Of a stretch of 64,000 nucleotides of DNA, positions 26,415 through 35,184 are shown piece after piece (positions within the stretch are counted from its first letter, which is position 1; every line of letters begins with the position of its first letter). The stretch is from positions 1 to 64,000 of the forward strand of contig JACBXN010000034.1 in the NCBI GenBank assembly GCA_015863215.1. Direction: 5' to 3'. The DNA is from Aerococcaceae bacterium DSM 111176 (GTDB lineage Bacteria > Bacillota > Bacilli > Lactobacillales > Aerococcaceae). The notes beneath the pieces were generated by a model, which worked only from the letters and a program-made list of their open reading frames with translations, did no database searches and had not been told where the DNA came from. The position numbers and the translations under genes are program-made.

Positions 26415-27251
26415 ATGACAACAGAACGTAAAGATTTTATTGTTTGTGTGGATTCAGATGGATGTGCAATGGACACAATGAACGTAAAGCATATTGAGTT
26501 CTTTGGACCAATTGCAGCTGATGTATTCAATGTTCAAGATCGTGACGCATTCTTAAAAGAGTGGAACCGTGTAAACTTATTCTCAGCAACTCGTGGAATT
26601 AACCGTTTCAAAGCTTTAGAACTTGTACTTAATTGGGCAAAAGATAATGGCGATGATCAAATTGGTGATATTTCTAAATTAACAGATTGGGCTAAAAATG
26701 CCGATACAGTTTCAAATGCTGCTTTAGAAGAGTTAATTGCTAAAGACTCAAGTGAAGACTTAGTAAAAGCATTAGACTGGTCAGTAAAAGTTAATGATGG
26801 TATCGAGGAAGAATTAGCTGGAAATGACAAACCATTTGATGGTGCTAAAGATGGCTTAGAAGCAATTAGCAAAGTAGCAAACATCGCAATTGTTTCATCT
26901 GCTAACTTAGGCGCTTTAGAATCAGAGTGGAACCGTCATGGTTTAATGCAATACGTTGATCAAGTTTATGGTCAAGAACGTGGTTCTAAACAAACTGCAA
27001 TTGCTGAATTAATTAGCCAAGGATACGACCAAGATAAAGTTTTAATGGTCGGAGACGCACCTGGTGATAAAACGGCAGCAGAGAAAAATAATGTTGGATT
27101 CTATCCAATCTTATTTAATAAAGAAAAAGAATCATGGGACCGTTTAGTAAACGAAGCTATCCCTACTTTCTTAGAAGGAAACTACCATCCAGAGTACAAT
27201 CAAAAGATGGCAGACGAATTCGATACGCATTTAAATTCAGCCGTAGAATAA
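26415..27251 (+). CDS. HAD-superfamily hydrolase of the uronate operon
   Basis: A 278-residue HAD protein. Motif I is CVDSDGC (Asp13, Asp15), motif II the serine of IAIVSSANL, and motif IV GDAPGDKTAAEKN. A helical cap of about 150 residues lies between motifs I and II. Its place between the reductase and the glycosidase, in the same strand and codon style, suggests a role in uronate use or clearing a phosphorylated side product. The transporter does not phosphorylate its substrate, so the enzyme's substrate is unclear. The ATG at 26415 has GGAGGGAG eight bases upstream, better than the ATG at 26397. Substrate not assignable. Confidence 0.8.
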   Translation: MTTERKDFIVCVDSDGCAMDTMNVKHIEFFGPIAADVFNVQDRDAFLKEWNRVNLFSATRGINRFKALELVLNWAKDNGDDQIGDISKLTDWAKNADTVSNAALEELIAKDSSEDLVKALDWSVKVNDGIEEELAGNDKPFDGAKDGLEAISKVANIAIVSSANLGALESEWNRHGLMQYVDQVYGQERGSKQTAIAELISQGYDQDKVLMVGDAPGDKTAAEKNNVGFYPILFNKEKESWDRLVNEAIPTFLEGNYHPEYNQKMADEFDTHLNSAVE

Positions 27252-27270
27252 TCAAATAAGGAGAGATTTA

Positions 27271-29079
27271 ATGACAAATTTAGTAGATTTAACAAAGAAA
27301 CCTTATAATTTAGACCAAGAAGCAATCGATTGGGTAGAGAAAACATTAAGTGAAATGTCACTGGATGAAAAAATCGGTGGTTTATTCGTTAACATGGGTG
27401 CGGAACGTACAAAAGAATATTTAACAGATATTTTAGATACTTACCATATCTCAGCAGTTCGTTATAACAAAGGACCTGCTTCAGAAGTATATGATCAAAA
27501 CTATATTTTACAAACTGAATCTAAAATTCCTTTATTAATTGCAGCTAACACTGAAGCTGGTGGTGACGGTGCAGTTACAGACGGAACTAAAATTGGTGAT
27601 GAAATTAAAGTTGCTGCAACAAATGATCCAGAGTATGCGTACAAAATGGGTGACGTTGCAGGTTATGAAGCTGCTGCAGTTGGATGTAACGCTTCATTCG
27701 CGCCAATCGTTGACTTAACACGTAACTGGCGTAACCCAATCATTGCTAACCGTACTTGGGGTGATGATGTAGATCAAACAATCGAATTATCAAAACGTTA
27801 CATGGACGGAATTATGCAACATGGTATTACACCATTCGCAAAACACTTCCCTGGTGATGGTATTGATGAACGTGACCACCATTTATCATATGCTTCAAAC
27901 CCAATGACTAAAGATGAGTGGTTTGAAACATTCGGTCGTATCTACGGTGAATTATCTGAACATGGTTTACCAGGTATTATGGCTGGACACATCCACTTAC
28001 CAAATGTTGAAAAAGCATACTATCCAGAACGTGAATTAGATGAAATGTTACCTGCTTCATTAAGTAAATTCCAATTAGATGAATTATTACGTGGTGAATT
28101 AGGATATAACGGTGCTATCGTAACTGACGCATCTCACATGGTAGCGATGACTGCTTCAATGCCTCGTCGTGAAATGTTACCAACAGCTATCGAAGCTGGT
28201 TGTGACATCTTCTTATTCTTCAATGACCCAGAGGAAGACTTCCAATGGATGAAAGAAGGATACGAAAATGGTATCTTAACTGAAGAGCGTTTACACGATG
28301 CTTTACGTCGTACATTAGGATTAAAAGCTCGTTTAGGCTTACATAAATTCGAAGGTCGCCGTGAAGAAATCATGTTACCTAAAGAAGAAGCGATGTCACG
28401 TATCAACACTGAAGCATCTCAACAAGTTGCTGATGAAGTTGCAGACAAAGCAATCACTTTAGTTAAAGATAAACAAAAAGATATCTTCCCTGTAACTCCA
28501 GAACGTTACAAACGTATCTTAATCGTTGACGTTGAAGGACACAAAGGTGGATTCGGTGCAATGATCGCTGGTAATAAACGCCGTGCGTCAGACATCATGA
28601 AAGACATCTTAGAAAAACGTGGACACGAAGTAACTGTTTGGGAATCAACTGAAGAGAAAATCATGAAGTTACCTGAGTCTGAACGTGCAGCAGCAATCGC
28701 TAACGTTTATGCTCAAAAACAACCAATCGCTAACTTGACTGACAACTATGACTTAATCTTAAACTTAGTTGACGTTAACTCAGGTGGTACAGTTCAACGT
28801 ATCGTTTGGCCAGCAGCTAAAGGTACTCCTGACCAACCATTCTATGTACACGAAGTTCCAACAATCGTTGTATCTATCCAACATGCGTTCGCATTAGCGG
28901 ATATGCCACAAGTTGGTACATATATCAATGCTTACGATAGTAAAGAAAATACATTAGAAGCTTTAGCAGCTAAATTAGCTGGTGAGTCAGAATTTACTGG
29001 TGTATCTTCAGTAGATCCATACTGTGGATTAATTGATACAACTATCTGGCGTGATTCAGAATACGATTTTAAAAAATAA
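27271..29079 (+). CDS. cytoplasmic glycoside hydrolase family 3 enzyme (NagZ-like)
   Basis: A 602-residue two-domain GH3 enzyme without signal peptide. The TIM-barrel domain spans about residues 20-360. It has the NagZ-type loop KHFPGDGIDERDHHLS at 191-206, where a histidine of the Asp-His dyad normally serves as acid/base, and the nucleophile Asp286 in IVTDASHM. The C-terminal alpha/beta sandwich spans about 390-602. NagZ-like GH3 enzymes cleave beta-N-acetylglucosaminides or, in some members, other beta-glycosides. The usual FPGHG and TDDL read FPGDG and TDAS here, marking a divergent subgroup. Context suggests it releases glucuronate, or the sugar next to it, from an imported disaccharide. 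That is inference. A weak terminator follows before eda. Confidence 0.85.
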   Translation: MTNLVDLTKKPYNLDQEAIDWVEKTLSEMSLDEKIGGLFVNMGAERTKEYLTDILDTYHISAVRYNKGPASEVYDQNYILQTESKIPLLIAANTEAGGDGAVTDGTKIGDEIKVAATNDPEYAYKMGDVAGYEAAAVGCNASFAPIVDLTRNWRNPIIANRTWGDDVDQTIELSKRYMDGIMQHGITPFAKHFPGDGIDERDHHLSYASNPMTKDEWFETFGRIYGELSEHGLPGIMAGHIHLPNVEKAYYPERELDEMLPASLSKFQLDELLRGELGYNGAIVTDASHMVAMTASMPRREMLPTAIEAGCDIFLFFNDPEEDFQWMKEGYENGILTEERLHDALRRTLGLKARLGLHKFEGRREEIMLPKEEAMSRINTEASQQVADEVADKAITLVKDKQKDIFPVTPERYKRILIVDVEGHKGGFGAMIAGNKRRASDIMKDILEKRGHEVTVWESTEEKIMKLPESERAAAIANVYAQKQPIANLTDNYDLILNLVDVNSGGTVQRIVWPAAKGTPDQPFYVHEVPTIVVSIQHAFALADMPQVGTYINAYDSKENTLEALAAKLAGESEFTGVSSVDPYCGLIDTTIWRDSEYDFKK

Positions 29080-29110
29080 TTAAATAAGACCTTATTGGAT
29101 TAAGGTTTGC

Positions 29111-29148
29111 AAGACAACCTGTTGATCTACTCAGCAGGTTTGTCTTTT
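29111..29148 (+). terminator. intra-cluster terminator between GH3 gene and eda
   Basis: AAGACAACCTGTTGA (29111-29125) pairs with TCAGCAGGTTTGTCTT (29131-29146) with one bulged base, followed by TTTTA. It is probably partial, lowering eda transcription relative to the upstream genes. Confidence 0.65.
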
Positions 29149-29180
29149 ATTAAAAGTTTTCCCACAAAAAGGAGTAAAAT

Positions 29181-29807
29181 ATGACAACAAATTATTTAGA
29201 GCAACTAAGAAAAGAACGTTTATTACCATTATATACAACTACTGATATGTCATTAGTAGCAAAAGCTGAAGAGATTTTAGTAAATAATGGTTTAAGCTTT
29301 ATCGAAGTAACTTACCGTTCTGAGCATGCCGGATCAACAATCAAACAATTATCAGAAAGTGGTAAATTAATTGTTGGTGCTGGTACTGTTACAGATATTG
29401 AAACAGCTAAAGATGCGATTGATAACGGAGCGACATTTATTGTAATGCCAGGTTTCTCAGCTGAAGTTGTTCAATACTGTCAAGAACGTGATGTTCCAGT
29501 TTACCCAGGTGTAGCAACACCAACTGAAATCATCGCTGCTAGAAACGAAGGATTAGATACAATTAAATTCTTCCCAGCTGACGTATACGGTGGTTTAAAA
29601 GCGATTAAAGCATTAAGCGGACCTTTCTATGACTTAAGCTTCATCCCAACTGGTGGGGTAAATGCAGATAACTTCTTAGACTTCTTAGAAGTAGACGCAA
29701 TTGTTGCTGTAGGTGGATCATTCATCCTTTCAGAATCAGTTATCGCTAAAGATAACGGTGAAACAGCGAATAAACAATTAGCTGACTTAGTTGCAAAACT
29801 TAAATAG
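29181..29807 (+). CDS. eda: KDPG aldolase (2-keto-3-deoxy-6-phosphogluconate aldolase)
   Basis: A 208-residue class I aldolase that splits KDPG into pyruvate and glyceraldehyde 3-phosphate, the last step of hexuronate breakdown. The Schiff-base Lys129 is in DTIKFFPADVYGG, the catalytic Glu42 and Arg46 in FIEVTYRS, and the phosphate-binding GGVNADNF and VGGSF are present. The start PLYTTTDM replaces the usual PVI segment. It needs KDPG, yet no ketodeoxygluconate kinase is in this cluster. AAAGGAG precedes the ATG. Confidence 0.93.
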   Translation: MTTNYLEQLRKERLLPLYTTTDMSLVAKAEEILVNNGLSFIEVTYRSEHAGSTIKQLSESGKLIVGAGTVTDIETAKDAIDNGATFIVMPGFSAEVVQYCQERDVPVYPGVATPTEIIAARNEGLDTIKFFPADVYGGLKAIKALSGPFYDLSFIPTGGVNADNFLDFLEVDAIVAVGGSFILSESVIAKDNGETANKQLADLVAKLK

Positions 29808-29820
29808 TCAATTTTAAAAG

Positions 29821-29858
29821 AATGACCCAGACACTTAATATTGTCCGGGTCATTTTTT
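29821..29858 (+). terminator. terminator of the uronate cluster
   Basis: A 13-bp stem (arms 29821-29833 and 29842-29854, one mismatch) with an eight-base loop and six T. Confidence 0.92.
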
Positions 29859-29892
29859 AGTTCAATTAGATAATTTTAATAATATTAAACAC

Positions 29893-29922
29893 TTCCAATC
29901 TCGCTCTCATTTAGTGTATAAT
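29893..29922 (+). promoter_or_regulatory. promoter of the Cof-type HAD gene
   Basis: TTCCAA (29893-29898) and a perfect TATAAT (29917-29922) are 18 bp apart. It lies directly after the uronate terminator, separating this gene from that operon. Confidence 0.55.
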
Positions 29923-29949
29923 GAAAGTATAAAGATTGGAGGCGCTGTC

Positions 29950-30777
29950 ATGGGAAGAATGATTGCGATTGACTTAGATGGAACCTTATTAGATGATAAT
30001 CTGATGGTTTCACAAGCAAATATTGATTCAATTAATAAAGCAATTCAAGATGGTTTCAAAATAGTCATTTGTACGGGAAGACCGTATGCTGGGATGAAGA
30101 AATTCATTACTGAGTTTTGTTACTCAAATAAACATCCTGAATATTTGATACTGGGTAATGGGACTACAATTAGAACAGTAAATGATTTAGAGGCAGTTCA
30201 TAATAAAACAATCGATCAATCGGTTCGTGAAACAGCACTGACGATTTTACAACAGTATCAAGATCAAGGATTAGCACTCGCTGCATTGAATGACTTCCAT
30301 TTTTATGGCGTTACAAATAGTCAAATATCAAATATTTTAATTGAGGATGCATCAAAAAACGAAATGACTGTCGAGTCATTGAAATTTGATGATTTTTTAA
30401 TGAACGATCAATTAAATAAATTAATGTTTTTAGCTGATCCTCAATTACTGGATAGTATCCAAGAAGAGATAACTGAAGCATTTAGTAATATTGCAGATAA
30501 TGTCCGTAGTACTTCACTTATTTTTGAAGTGTTACCGAAAGATATTAACAAAGGATCGAGTTTAACGTTACTTGCAAAACATTTAAATATAGATTTACAA
30601 AATACCACCGTCATCGGTGATGCTCCCAACGATATTACAATGTTTGAAGTTGCTGGAAAGAGAGTCGCAATGGAAAATGCGCATGAAACGATAAGGCAGT
30701 TAAGTGATTTTATTACGCTGTCGAATAATGATTCAGGTGTTGCAGCAGCAATACTGCATGAGTTAAATGGGAAGTAG
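29950..30777 (+). CDS. Cof-type HAD hydrolase (sugar-phosphate phosphatase family)
   Basis: A 275-residue HAD IIB phosphatase. Motif I is IDLDGTLLDD, motif II CTGRPYAGM, motif III the lysine in KDINKGSSL, and motif IV GDAPNDITMFEVAG. The C2 cap between motifs II and III identifies the Cof/YidA group, which dephosphorylate flavin nucleotides, pyridoxal phosphate or sugar phosphates with broad specificity. GGAGG at 29938-29942 supports the ATG at 29950; an upstream in-frame ATG overlaps the promoter. It has its own promoter and a terminator, so it is not obviously part of the uronate pathway. Confidence 0.87.
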   Translation: MGRMIAIDLDGTLLDDNLMVSQANIDSINKAIQDGFKIVICTGRPYAGMKKFITEFCYSNKHPEYLILGNGTTIRTVNDLEAVHNKTIDQSVRETALTILQQYQDQGLALAALNDFHFYGVTNSQISNILIEDASKNEMTVESLKFDDFLMNDQLNKLMFLADPQLLDSIQEEITEAFSNIADNVRSTSLIFEVLPKDINKGSSLTLLAKHLNIDLQNTTVIGDAPNDITMFEVAGKRVAMENAHETIRQLSDFITLSNNDSGVAAAILHELNGK

Positions 30778-30804
30778 TTATTGTAAACTAAACTCCATAT
30801 AAAT

Positions 30805-30849
30805 AAACCGCTATAATCACAATTGAATTGTTGTGATTATAGCGGTTTT
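30805..30849. terminator. bidirectional terminator between convergent genes
   Basis: A perfect 18-bp stem (30805-30822 and 30831-30848) with an eight-base loop. The T tail is short on both strands, but the stem is very stable. Confidence 0.82.
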
Positions 30850-30870
30850 GTGTTGAGCATTGGAGGTGAA

Positions 30871-31518
30871 CTATTCAGATTTTACAGGGATATCTACTGT
30901 TTGTTCTCCTAATTCATTCCATTCCAATTGGCCATTAAACCGTTCCACAAGCTTGCCGTAAACTGTTTCAACCTGATCCTGGTCGATTGCTAATTGATAA
31001 GTAACCTTATCTGTATACTGAGTATCCATTATTGTAATTGGCAAGTCTGTTTCACTCATTAAATAAGTGAAGGTATCGTTTAATGAGTAGTCAATCACTA
31101 AATTAACCATAGTTTGAGTGATATTTTTAATAATTGTGGCTTCATTAAGTGCGTCACTTACAGCACTAGAATAAGCTCTTATCAGACCCCCAGCGCCTAA
31201 CTTAGTACCACCAAAGTAACGAACGGTTACGGCCATGACATAGGTTAATTCGTTGTTTTTTAACACTTCTAACATCGGTACACCTGCAGTACCACTTGGT
31301 TCCCCATCATCACTCATTCTTTGAATGGATGAATCTTCATTTAAAATAAATGCTTGGCAATGGTGGTTTGCTTTATAATGTTCTTTACGGATAGCAGCTA
31401 AATAAGATTGAAATTCATCTTCAGTTTCAATTGGATACAAATAAGTAATGAAACGAGACTTTTTAATTTCAATTTCGCTAATAATTGGAGATTGAATACT
31501 TAAGTAATTAATTGGCAA
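30871..31518 (-). CDS. YigZ/IMPACT family protein
   Basis: A 215-residue member of the YigZ (UPF0029/IMPACT) family. The N-terminal domain has the hallmark MSDDGEPSGTAGVPML and VRYFGGTKLGAGGLIRAY. The C-terminal DUF1949-type domain (about 140-210) follows. YigZ proteins are conserved and probably interact with RNA or the ribosome, but their exact function is not settled. The start codon is TTG at 31518 on the minus strand, with AAAGGGA seven bases upstream; no in-frame ATG fits the family's N terminus. It is followed in the same direction by no other gene before the terminator. Confidence 0.88.
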   Translation of the reverse strand: MPINYLSIQSPIISEIEIKKSRFITYLYPIETEDEFQSYLAAIRKEHYKANHHCQAFILNEDSSIQRMSDDGEPSGTAGVPMLEVLKNNELTYVMAVTVRYFGGTKLGAGGLIRAYSSAVSDALNEATIIKNITQTMVNLVIDYSLNDTFTYLMSETDLPITIMDTQYTDKVTYQLAIDQDQVETVYGKLVERFNGQLEWNELGEQTVDIPVKSE

Positions 31519-31638
31519 AGTATCATCCCTTTCTAATTGCCTTGATACCTCATTTTACCTGTTGAGGACAGGACTATCAAGTGAGTAGATTGAATAAAAT
31601 AGCCCTCATCAAAACTGATGAGAGCGATAATTTAAGTG

Positions 31639-32265
31639 CTATTTAACTAATGATTCAACCCCAGAGCGCAATATGTTGATGAATTGGTGAGTTAAGCTCG
31701 CCGTTAATCCCCATAAAACCTCGTCCTTTAATTCATACATCATAACTTCATGTGTAAATGGTCTGAATGAATAATCTTCACCTTGATTAATTAAATCATA
31801 TGGGAAATCATCACATGCTGTTGGGTGATAATCTACTGTCTTTGTAATTGGCTCTTGTTTTAATAATTGTTCCAATGGTATCGTGAAAACATAGTCTACC
31901 TCTTCATTAGGGGAAATATCATCCAAACTAACATCGTGTAATTCCCCGACAAAACAATGAATAATAGCCCAATCAGAGACGATATAATCCATTTCTGACC
32001 AAACATGAATTTGGTCTGGGTGAATATTTAACTCTTCATGCGTTTCGCGAATAGCAGCAAATTCAGGTGTTTCGCCAGGTTCAATTCTCCCGCCAGGGAA
32101 AGATGTCTCTCCACCTTGAGAAATATGATTAGCTCTTACTTGATATAATATATGATATTCTCCATCCACTTTGATAAAGGGGATAAAGACTGAGTAATAT
32201 CTTTGTTTACCGATAATTCTCGGTTGATGATTTTGGATAATTTGAGTAATTGTATTTTTGTTCAT
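31639..32265 (-). CDS. NUDIX hydrolase (CoA pyrophosphatase-like)
   Basis: A 208-residue NUDIX protein. The NUDIX box GGRIEPGETPEFAAIRETHEEL fits GX5EX7REUXEEXGU. It is preceded by ILYQVRANHISQGGETSFPGG, which resembles the UPF0035 signature of coenzyme A pyrophosphatases (NudL/YeaB), so hydrolysis of CoA or its derivatives is the best guess. The start at 32265 has AAAGGAGGGG upstream; the longer in-frame form lacks one. A TATAAT on the minus strand (32304-32299) is a possible -10. It lies upstream of yigZ on the same strand, 120 bp apart. Confidence 0.87.
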   Translation of the reverse strand: MNKNTITQIIQNHQPRIIGKQRYYSVFIPFIKVDGEYHILYQVRANHISQGGETSFPGGRIEPGETPEFAAIRETHEELNIHPDQIHVWSEMDYIVSDWAIIHCFVGELHDVSLDDISPNEEVDYVFTIPLEQLLKQEPITKTVDYHPTACDDFPYDLINQGEDYSFRPFTHEVMMYELKDEVLWGLTASLTHQFINILRSGVESLVK

Positions 32266-32399
32266 AATAACCCCTCCTTTTCGTTTGTTCTTAAAACTAT
32301 TATAGCACAACATATTTCGAATTAGAAGTAAAATGTTTTATCCATTTTTATATGACCATGATATAATATAGTTGAACATAAGACATATTTTTAGACCGA

Positions 32400-33440
32400 G
32401 TGAATCATTCAATTACTAAATATTTTATAAAGAACAGAGGGATAGATATCAAAGAAAATATAGTTCGTGCGGTAGCAGCCGGCGGGGCATTTGTTGGTGT
32501 GGGTGCATTGGTATGGTATAGCATTGGAGATTATTTTATTAAATATGCTTTAGTTCCTGGACAAGGGGCAGAAGAACGTGAAATTAATCAACCTGAATTA
32601 TCATTGAAAATGTTACAAAATAAGAATATTATTCGTGAGAATCGCCGAAAATTTAAAGAACAAAAAGAAAATTGGCTGGAAAGAATTTCCCATTCAATCA
32701 AAGTAGTTTCGATTAAAGCTACAGATGGGACGACTTTAGCAGGGCATATTTATCTTCAAGAGAATCCGACGGATAAATGGATGATTATCGTCCATGGTTA
32801 TCAAGTAGATGAACAACTAGCCCAAGTGATTGCACCCCCAATTTATGATGCAGGATATAACATATTGACAATGGATTTACGCGCCCATGGAAAGAGCGAG
32901 GGTAATTATATTGGGATGGGTTACCTTGATCAATTTGATTTGATAAATTGGATCGATTGGCTAGTTGCTAAGTATCCAAATGCGAAAATTATTCTCCATG
33001 GTTCATCCATGGGTGGAGCGGCTGTATTAATGACAGCAGGTCACGAACTACCAAGTAATGTTAAAGCAGTGATTGATGACTGTGGATATTCTAGTATTAG
33101 AGCAATCTTTGCGAGCGAACTCAATAAACGATTTGGATTACCCGCCTCCCCAATATTAGATATGGCGGGATCAGTTAGTAAGCTAAAGGCGGGGTACCAT
33201 CTAAATGAAGGTAATGTCTTGGAGTCTACAAAACGTAATCACTTACCAACACTATTTATTCATGGTGAAGTAGATGACTTTGTCCCTGTTGAAATGGGTC
33301 GCGCCTTATTTAAAGCGAAGCCAGGAAATAATAAATACTGGTCTGTCTATAAAGAGGCAGGGCATGTAGAACCGAAATTTAGTGAACCAGAACGGTATTA
33401 TAGTGAGGTCCTTACTTTTTCGGATAAATATTTAGATTAA
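32400..33440 (+). CDS. alpha/beta hydrolase with N-terminal membrane segment
   Basis: A 346-residue serine hydrolase of the YqkD/BAAT-like alpha/beta type. An N-terminal hydrophobic segment (AVAAGGAFVGVGALVWYSIGDYF) should anchor it to the membrane. The nucleophile elbow is HGSSMGG, the oxyanion region IIVHGYQVDEQLA, with Asp in HGEVDDFVP and His in AGHVEP completing the triad. The start codon is a GTG at 32400. An in-frame stop nearby upstream excludes a longer form, and the ribosome-binding site is poor. A TATAAT at 32362-32367 could be the -10. Likely an esterase, substrate unknown. Confidence 0.83.
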   Translation: MNHSITKYFIKNRGIDIKENIVRAVAAGGAFVGVGALVWYSIGDYFIKYALVPGQGAEEREINQPELSLKMLQNKNIIRENRRKFKEQKENWLERISHSIKVVSIKATDGTTLAGHIYLQENPTDKWMIIVHGYQVDEQLAQVIAPPIYDAGYNILTMDLRAHGKSEGNYIGMGYLDQFDLINWIDWLVAKYPNAKIILHGSSMGGAAVLMTAGHELPSNVKAVIDDCGYSSIRAIFASELNKRFGLPASPILDMAGSVSKLKAGYHLNEGNVLESTKRNHLPTLFIHGEVDDFVPVEMGRALFKAKPGNNKYWSVYKEAGHVEPKFSEPERYYSEVLTFSDKYLD

Positions 33441-33460
33441 TGCTTATTGTATGGTATAAT
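33432..33460 (+). promoter_or_regulatory. efp promoter with extended -10
   Basis: TTAGAT (33432-33437) and TATAAT (33455-33460) are 17 bp apart, and TG at 33452-33453 makes an extended -10. The -35 overlaps the end of the preceding gene. Confidence 0.7.
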
Positions 33461-33494
33461 AAAGCAGTATTTTAACTATAAAGGAGAATGTATA

Positions 33495-34055
33495 GTGATA
33501 TCAGCAGTAGACTTAAGAGCAGGAGTTACATTTGTTCAAGACGGAAATTTAATTAAGGTATTAGACGCGAGCCACCACAAACCAGGTAAAGGAAATACGG
33601 TAATGCGTATGAAATTACGTAATGTTCGTACAGGGGCTACTTATGATACAACATTCAGACCTGATGAGAAATTTGAACGTGCATTTATCGAAACTAAATC
33701 AGTTCAATACTTATACAATATGGATTCAACAGCTGTATTTATGGACTTAGAGACATATGAACAGTATGAAATTCCTGAAGATATTATCGAAGATGAATTA
33801 AAATTTATTAAAGAAAATGATAATGTAGATATCCAATTCTTTGAGACAGAAGTAATTGGTGTTGATTTACCTTCAACAGTTGTATTGGAAGTTGTAGAAA
33901 CACAACCATCAATTAAAGGTGCTACTGTAACTGGATCAGGTAAACCAGCGACACTACAAACAGGTTTAGTAGTCAATGTTCCAGACTTCATCGAAGCAGG
34001 AGAGCAATTAATTATTAATACTGCAGATGGTGGATCTTATTCTAAACGTGCATAA
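33495..34055 (+). CDS. efp: translation elongation factor P
   Basis: A 186-residue EF-P that relieves ribosome stalling at polyproline. The three beta-barrel domains are complete. The loop [12 protein letters not shown] carries the conserved tip lysine near residue 32 that is modified in many bacteria; in Bacillus the modification is 5-aminopentanol. The C terminus has the family pattern [28 protein letters not shown]. The true start is a GTG at 33495 with AAGGAG eight bases upstream; an in-frame ATG 48 bases earlier overlaps the promoter and is rejected. Length matches the family only with the GTG start. Confidence 0.96.
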   Translation: MISAVDLRAGVTFVQDGNLIKVLDASHHKPGKGNTVMRMKLRNVRTGATYDTTFRPDEKFERAFIETKSVQYLYNMDSTAVFMDLETYEQYEIPEDIIEDELKFIKENDNVDIQFFETEVIGVDLPSTVVLEVVETQPSIKGATVTGSGKPATLQTGLVVNVPDFIEAGEQLIINTADGGSYSKRA

Positions 34056-34060
34056 TTTAT

Positions 34061-34090
34061 AAAGACAATGGGCTATCCATTGTCTTTTTT
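34061..34090 (+). terminator. terminator of efp
   Basis: A perfect 11-bp stem (AAAGACAATGG/CCATTGTCTTT) with a five-base loop and six T. The next gene starts only 25 bp later, so it may be partly read through. Confidence 0.88.
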
Positions 34091-34114
34091 GGAATATAAA
34101 GGATAGGTGATAGG

Positions 34115-35095
34115 ATGCGTGTTGCAGCGATTAAAATTTCAGTAGCCGCAGTTGCGGCTATTGTCATAGCAGATTTACTGAATTTAGATAATACCACAGC
34201 AGCGGGAATTATAGCCATTCTAACCGCTCTGGAAACAAGACAAGCTTCAATTGAACGTGGCGCACAATATATTCTAGCTACCATTATTGCATTTATTATT
34301 GCGACAGCTTCATTTTATATTTTAGGAATTACCGTTTGGAGTTTTGGTGTTTATTTATTAGTTTTTGTACCTATTGCGACAAAATTTAATTTGTCGTCGA
34401 CAATTCCACCCATTTCGGTCTTAGTGACTCACTTTCTAAATGCTCAGAGCATTGAATTTGAATGGCATATCAATGGATTTTTACTCATGTTAATCGGTGT
34501 GATATGTGCAAATGTCGTCAACTTATGGATGCCAGATAAAAGACGGGTTATCCGTGAAAAAGTGGATAATGTTGAAGACGTTATGCGTGGTATTTTAGAT
34601 GGTATGGGGATTGCTGTCCAAGATGTGTCTTATATTGAGAGTCCTGCATTTCGGATAGTAAAAGCTGACATCAAAAAGTTGAATCGATTATTAAATGAAT
34701 TGGAAGAGGAAAGTCTCTTTGATTATCAGAATCAATTAGTTGAGAAGAATCATTACTATATTGATTACACAAGTATGCGTAAGGATCAAATGAATTTGTT
34801 GGATACGATGTGTAATACATTGAGTCATTTAGATTTGACAACGGAATCGAATGAACTGTTAAGTAAAATGTTTAAGGAAACAGCGGAGGAATTAGATGAA
34901 GGTAATACAGGACTGTCACTATTAATGCGTTTAGCAGAAATGTACCGAGTTTATAGAAGCTCCAAATTACCTACGACTAGGGAAGAGTTCGAAACACGAG
35001 CACTGCTTTATCATTTATTAATTAATTTTGAATCATTTTTAGAGTTAAAGCACGACTTTTATATTGAGTACCGAGACGTTGAATTAGATAAATAG
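34115..35095 (+). CDS. ArAE (aromatic acid exporter) family membrane protein
   Basis: A 326-residue protein. The N-terminal 130 residues have about five membrane segments (ISVAAVAAIVIADLL, YILATIIAFIIATASFYIL, FGVYLLVFVPIA, FLLMLIGVICANVV), matching the ArAE_1 domain. The soluble C-terminal half is helical, matching the ArAE_1_C domain. Family members are proposed exporters of aromatic acids or similar compounds, but for the Bacillota group the substrate is unknown. A purine-rich AGGTGATAGG precedes the ATG. It is downstream of efp with a terminator between. Confidence 0.82.
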   Translation: MRVAAIKISVAAVAAIVIADLLNLDNTTAAGIIAILTALETRQASIERGAQYILATIIAFIIATASFYILGITVWSFGVYLLVFVPIATKFNLSSTIPPISVLVTHFLNAQSIEFEWHINGFLLMLIGVICANVVNLWMPDKRRVIREKVDNVEDVMRGILDGMGIAVQDVSYIESPAFRIVKADIKKLNRLLNELEEESLFDYQNQLVEKNHYYIDYTSMRKDQMNLLDTMCNTLSHLDLTTESNELLSKMFKETAEELDEGNTGLSLLMRLAEMYRVYRSSKLPTTREEFETRALLYHLLINFESFLELKHDFYIEYRDVELDK

Positions 35096-35098
35096 CAG

Positions 35099-35130
35099 AA
35101 AAGCATCGATAAATTCGTCGATGCTTTTTT
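35099..35130 (+). terminator. terminator of the ArAE gene
   Basis: An 11-bp perfect stem (AAAAGCATCGA/TCGATGCTTTT) with an eight-base loop and six T. Confidence 0.9.
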
Positions 35131-35144
35131 AAAACTGTATTATC

Positions 35145-35174
35145 AAAAAACCATCCGTCAAATCAACGGATGGT
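35145..35174 (-). terminator. terminator of the VOC dioxygenase gene
   Basis: On the minus strand ACCATCCGT pairs with ACGGATGGT, followed by six T, ten bases after the stop codon. Confidence 0.9.
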
Positions 35175-35184
35175 ATTCATTAAA

